In this document: positions 60,404 through 64,000 of the stretch, one piece after another
How positions within the stretch are numbered: the first letter of the stretch is position 1
How the letters are laid out: the number at the start of each line of letters is the position of its first letter
Source of the DNA: Paraconexibacter antarcticus
Lineage (GTDB): Bacteria > Actinomycetota > Thermoleophilia > Solirubrobacterales > Solirubrobacteraceae
NCBI RefSeq assembly: GCF_024220175.1
Contig: NZ_CP098502.1
Location: 868,001 to 932,000 of the forward strand
DNA: 64,000 nt
Direction: 5' to 3'
Made by a program: the position numbers and the translations under genes
Notes under the pieces: model-generated
Told to the model about the DNA's origin: nothing
The model's input: only the letters and a program-made list of their open reading frames with translations
Database searches by the model: none

Positions 60404-63040
60404 ATGACCCCCAGTGACGTAGACCCGCAAGAGACCCGCGAATGGCTCGAGGCGCTCGACGCGGTCGCCCGCGAGAGCGGCCCCGACCGGGCCCGCGAGA
60501 TCCTCGACCACCTGCTCGCGCTCTCCTCCCGCCTCGGCGCCCACCCCCACACGGAGGGGCCCACGCCCTACGTCAACACGATCGCCGTCGACCAGGAGGA
60601 GCAGCTCCCGGGCGACCCGGCCGTCGAGCGGGCGCTGCGCTCCCTCGTCCGCTGGAACGCGATGGAGCTCGTGCTGCAGGCGAACAAGGAGTCCTCCGAG
60701 CTCGGCGGCCACATCGCCTCCTTCCAGTCCGCGGCGGTCCTCTACGAGACCGGCTTCAACCACTTCTGGCGTGCCCCGACCGACGAGAACGGCGGCGGCG
60801 ACCTCGTCTACATCCAGGGCCACTCCTCGCCCGGCATCTACGCCCGCGCCTTCCTCGAGGGCCGCTTCGACGAGGAGCAGCTGCGCCGCTTCCGCCGGGA
60901 GACCGACGCGGGCAAGCCCGGGCTGAGCAGCTATCCGCACCCGTGGCTCATGCCGGGCTTCTGGCAGTTCCCGACCGTCTCGATGGGCCTCGGCCCGCTC
61001 ATGGCGATCTACCAGGCGCGGTTCATGAAGTACCTCAAGGGCCGCGACCTCGGCAGGCCGTCGGGCCGCAAGGTCTGGGCCTTCATGGGCGACGGCGAGA
61101 TGGACGAGCCCGAGTCGATGGGCGCGATCTCCCTCGCCGGGCGCGAGAAGCTCGACAACCTCATCTTCGTCATCAACTGCAACCTGCAGCGGCTCGACGG
61201 CCCGGTGCGCGGCAACGGCAAGATCATCCAGGAGCTCGAGACGAACTTCCGCGGCGCGGGGTGGAACGTCATCAAGGTCATCTGGGGCTCCAAGTGGGAC
61301 CCGCTGCTGGCCGCCGACACCGACGGGCGCCTTGTCCGCCGCATGGAGGAGGCCGTCGACGGCGACTACCAGACGTACAAGTCCCGCAACGGCGCCTACG
61401 TCCGCGAGCACTTCTTCGGGAAGGACCCGCAGCTGTTGAAGATGGTCGAGCACATGAGCGACGAGGAGGTGTGGGCGCTCAACCGCGGCGGCCACGACCC
61501 GCAGAAGGTGTACGCCGCCTACGCCGCCGCCTCCAAGCACTCCGGCCAGCCGACGGTCATCCTCGCGAAGACGATCAAGGGCTACGGGATGGGGACCTCC
61601 GGCGAGGGCCAGAACATCACCCACCAGCAGAAGAAGATGACGCGCGACTCGATCCGCGCGTTCCGCACGCGGTTCGACCTGCCGATCACCGACGAGCGGA
61701 TCGACGACACCGCGTTCGTCAAGCCGTCCGACGACGACCCGGCGATGGTCTACCTGCAGGAGCACCGCAAGGCACTCGGCGGCTACCTGCCCCAGCGCCG
61801 GCCGACCACCGAGGTGCTGCCCGTCCCTGAGCTGTCGGCCTTCCACGGGCAGCTCGAGGGCTCTGGCGAGCGGGAGATCTCCACGACGATGGCCTTCGTC
61901 CGCGTGCTCGCGACGCTCGTGCGCGACAAGCAGCTCGGCCGCCGCGTCGTCCCGATCGTGCCGGACGAGTCACGGACGTTCGGCATGGAGGGCATGTTCC
62001 GCCAGCTCGGGATCTTCAGCCAGGTGGGTCAGCTCTACTCGCCGGAGGACTCCGAGCAGCTCATGTTCTACCGGGAGGACAAGCACGGCCAGATCCTCCA
62101 GGAGGGCATCAACGAGCCCGGCGCGATGTCCTCGTGGATCGCCGCCGCGACCTCGTACGCGAACCACGGCGTCGCGATGATCCCCTTCTACATCTACTAC
62201 TCGATGTTCGGGTTCCAGCGGGTCGGGGACCTCGCCTACGCGGCGGGCGACTCGCGGGCCCGCGGCTTCCTCATCGGCGGGACGGCGGGACGCACGACGC
62301 TAAACGGCGAGGGCCTGCAGCACGAGGACGGCCACTCGCACCTGCTCGCCTCGACGATCCCCAACTGCGTGGCGTACGACCCGACCTACGGCTACGAGGT
62401 CGCCGTCATCGTCCAGGACGGGCTGCGGCGGATGGTCGCCGAGCACGAGGACGTCTTCTTCTACCTCACGGTCATGAACGAGAACTACGTCCAGCCCCCG
62501 ATGCCCGAGGGCGCGGAGGCGGACATCCTCAAGGGCCTGCACCGGATCGCCGGGGACGGGAACGGGGCGATCCGGCTGCTCGGCTCGGGCACGATCCTCC
62601 GCGAGGTCGAGGCGGCCGCCGCCGTGCTGAAGGAGGACCACGGCATCGACGCGGACGTCTTCAGCGCCACGTCCTTCAACGAGCTGCGCCGCGACGGGAT
62701 GGCGACCGAGCGCTGGAACCGGCTGCACCCGACCGAGCCGCCGCGCGTCTCGCACGTCGGGACGACGCTGCCCGGGGACGCCCCCGTCGTCGCCGCGAGC
62801 GACTACATGCGGGCGTTCGCCGATCAGATCCGGCCGTACGTCGACGCGCCCTACACCGTGCTCGGCACGGACGGCTTCGGTCGCAGCGACTACCGCAGGG
62901 CCCTGCGCTCCTTCTTCGAGGTCGACCGGCGCCACGTGGTGGTCGCGGCGCTCCACGCGCTCGGCCGCCGCGAGGACGCCGCCCAGGCGATCTCCGCATA
63001 CGACATCGATCCCGAGGCGGTGGCACCGTGGCGCAGGTGA
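60404..63040 (+). CDS. aceE: Pyruvate dehydrogenase E1 component, homodimeric
   Basis: 878 residues, full length for the AceE type. The ThDP site is GDGEMDEPESMGAISLAGRE then NLIFVINCNLQRLDGPVRGN, followed by the second half with REVEAAAAVLKEDHGIDADV and the SATSFNELRRDG region. N-terminal substrate tunnel region with HPHTEGPTPYVNTIAVDQEE. It decarboxylates pyruvate and passes the acetyl group to E2. GGAG lies five bases before the ATG. The stop overlaps the E2 start region. The leader contains CCCGGAA (60282) and TTCCGGG (60317), a loose inverted repeat that may be regulatory. Confidence 0.97.
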   Translation: MTPSDVDPQETREWLEALDAVARESGPDRAREILDHLLALSSRLGAHPHTEGPTPYVNTIAVDQEEQLPGDPAVERALRSLVRWNAMELVLQANKESSELGGHIASFQSAAVLYETGFNHFWRAPTDENGGGDLVYIQGHSSPGIYARAFLEGRFDEEQLRRFRRETDAGKPGLSSYPHPWLMPGFWQFPTVSMGLGPLMAIYQARFMKYLKGRDLGRPSGRKVWAFMGDGEMDEPESMGAISLAGREKLDNLIFVINCNLQRLDGPVRGNGKIIQELETNFRGAGWNVIKVIWGSKWDPLLAADTDGRLVRRMEEAVDGDYQTYKSRNGAYVREHFFGKDPQLLKMVEHMSDEEVWALNRGGHDPQKVYAAYAAASKHSGQPTVILAKTIKGYGMGTSGEGQNITHQQKKMTRDSIRAFRTRFDLPITDERIDDTAFVKPSDDDPAMVYLQEHRKALGGYLPQRRPTTEVLPVPELSAFHGQLEGSGEREISTTMAFVRVLATLVRDKQLGRRVVPIVPDESRTFGMEGMFRQLGIFSQVGQLYSPEDSEQLMFYREDKHGQILQEGINEPGAMSSWIAAATSYANHGVAMIPFYIYYSMFGFQRVGDLAYAAGDSRARGFLIGGTAGRTTLNGEGLQHEDGHSHLLASTIPNCVAYDPTYGYEVAVIVQDGLRRMVAEHEDVFFYLTVMNENYVQPPMPEGAEADILKGLHRIAGDGNGAIRLLGSGTILREVEAAAAVLKEDHGIDADVFSATSFNELRRDGMATERWNRLHPTEPPRVSHVGTTLPGDAPVVAASDYMRAFADQIRPYVDAPYTVLGTDGFGRSDYRRALRSFFEVDRRHVVVAALHALGRREDAAQAISAYDIDPEAVAPWRR

Positions 63041-64000
63041 CGAAGGTCGAGGTGCCGGACATCGGCGACTTCGACGACATCCCCGTCATCGAGATCCTCG
63101 TCGAGATCGGCGACACCGTCTCGATCGAGGACCCGCTCGTGACGCTCGAGTCCGACAAGGCGACGATGGACGTGCCCTCGCCGGTCGCGGGCCGGGTCGC
63201 GTCCATCGACGTGAAGATCGGCGACACGGTGAAGGAGGGGTCGCTCATCCTCACCGTCGAGGAGGGGGAGGCCGCGCCGTCGAACACGGAGGACGACCTC
63301 GGTGTCGCCCCGGCGCAGGAGCTGCCCGACCACGTCGAGGTGCCGGACGCGCCGCCCGCGGACCTCGGCGGGGCGCCCGCGCCTCCGGCCGCGTCACCCG
63401 CGCCCGCCGCCCCCGCCGCCCCTCCCGGCGCGCCGGTCTACGCCTCGCCGATGGTGCGCCGCCGCGCCCGCGAGCTCGGCATCGACCTCACGTCCGTCAC
63501 CGGCACGGGCCGCGGCGGGCGCATCCAGGCGAGCGACCTGCGGGCCGCCGCCGACACCGCGAAGCCGATCGTGCCCGGGGGCGTGCCGGCCGGCGACGCC
63601 ACCTCGATCCTCGGCTTCCCGCTCGCGCCGTGGCCGACGCCGGACTTCGCCAAGCAGGGGCCGGTCGAGCGGGTCGAGCTGACGCGGATCCAGAAGCTGT
63701 CGGCGGCCAACCTGCACCGCAACTGGGTCGCGATCCCGCACGTCACGCACAACGACGAGGCGGACATCACCGACCTCGAGGCGTTCCGCAAGGAGATCAA
63801 CGCCGAGCAGGCGAAGCAGGGGGAGGCGGGCGCGAAGGTGACGATGGTCGCCCTGCTGCTGAAGGCCTGCGTCGCCTCGCTGAAGGCCTACCCGCGGCTG
63901 AACTCGTCGCTCGACGGCGACGGGCTGATCCTCAAGCGCTACTACCACCTCGGGTTCGCGGCGGACACGCCGAACGGGCTCGTCGTCCCGGTCATCCGCG
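63028..64000 (+). CDS. Dihydrolipoamide acyltransferase E2, N-terminal part (runs off window)
   Basis: At least 324 residues, open at the window end. Start GTG (VAQVTKVEVPDIGDFDD) overlaps the aceE stop by 13 bases; a GTG at 63037 would overlap by 4 and is also possible. Lipoyl domain 1-80 with the lipoyl Lys in ESDKATMDVP (about 46), then a Pro/Ala linker, the peripheral-subunit binding domain (ASPMVRRRARELGIDLTSVT, GTGRGGRIQASDLR) and the start of the catalytic domain (ANLHRNWVAIPHVTHNDEAD). It is the core of the pyruvate dehydrogenase complex; the E3 gene may lie further on. Confidence 0.95.
   Translation, partial: MAQVTKVEVPDIGDFDDIPVIEILVEIGDTVSIEDPLVTLESDKATMDVPSPVAGRVASIDVKIGDTVKEGSLILTVEEGEAAPSNTEDDLGVAPAQELPDHVEVPDAPPADLGGAPAPPAASPAPAAPAAPPGAPVYASPMVRRRARELGIDLTSVTGTGRGGRIQASDLRAAADTAKPIVPGGVPAGDATSILGFPLAPWPTPDFAKQGPVERVELTRIQKLSAANLHRNWVAIPHVTHNDEADITDLEAFRKEINAEQAKQGEAGAKVTMVALLLKACVASLKAYPRLNSSLDGDGLILKRYYHLGFAADTPNGLVVPVIR

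Overview
The window is very GC-rich throughout, uses many GTG starts and is densely packed with ATGA, GTGA and TGATG gene overlaps. The gene set points to a high-GC actinobacterium, most likely Thermoleophilia/Solirubrobacterales (Patulibacter, Conexibacter or Solirubrobacter type). It includes an F420-type luciferase-like oxidoreductase, a homodimeric AceE E1, many GAF-LuxR regulators, Sec-exported RTX-like repeat proteins, MecA_N-type PBP and MprAB-like two-component systems. This placement is inference: no rRNA or marker gene is present. No tRNA, rRNA or CRISPR was seen, and no gap between genes exceeds 300 bases. Region 1 (1-12.9 kb) is a lipid-handling island. It holds the end of an RND/MMPL exporter with a lipoprotein and a membrane protein, four small SCP2-type lipid-carrier proteins, two back-to-back pairs of GAF-LuxR regulators, a luciferase-like oxidoreductase and a fused ABCG-type transporter. 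The repeated layout (SCP2 genes bracketing coupled regulator pairs) is the most system-like and least familiar feature of the window. Region 2 (12.9-26 kb) carries a secreted wall hydrolase with three enzyme-like domains, a P1 peptidase, membrane proteins, acyl-CoA genes (crotonase, hydroxyacyl-CoA dehydrogenase, SDR, acyl-CoA dehydrogenase), a YjdJ/YjdI-like pair, an IS110-family element squeezed between two stop codons, and a secreted endoglycoceramidase-like GH5. Region 3 (26-38 kb) has a palindromic repeat, a BtrH-like protein, the fadA-fadB beta-oxidation operon, a lone PBP, secreted or lipoprotein genes, two VOC proteins and an SCP2/membrane-protein operon divergent from a TetR regulator across a perfect palindrome. 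Region 4 (38-48.6 kb) has a two-component system whose operon begins with an RTX-like secreted protein. A second RTX-like gene is divergent, and between them lies an ordered array of TCTCAC half-sites. Catechol-dioxygenase-like VOC genes with an AraC regulator and a membrane adenylate cyclase overlapping an MFS transporter follow. Region 5 (48.6-64 kb) has an acyl-CoA dehydrogenase, an ApbE/haem-membrane pair, an SDR, an MprAB-like system, a triple tandem copy of the same palindrome seen at 26.1 kb, a MacAB-like ABC efflux operon, and the start of a pyruvate dehydrogenase operon (aceE and E2), which runs off the window end.
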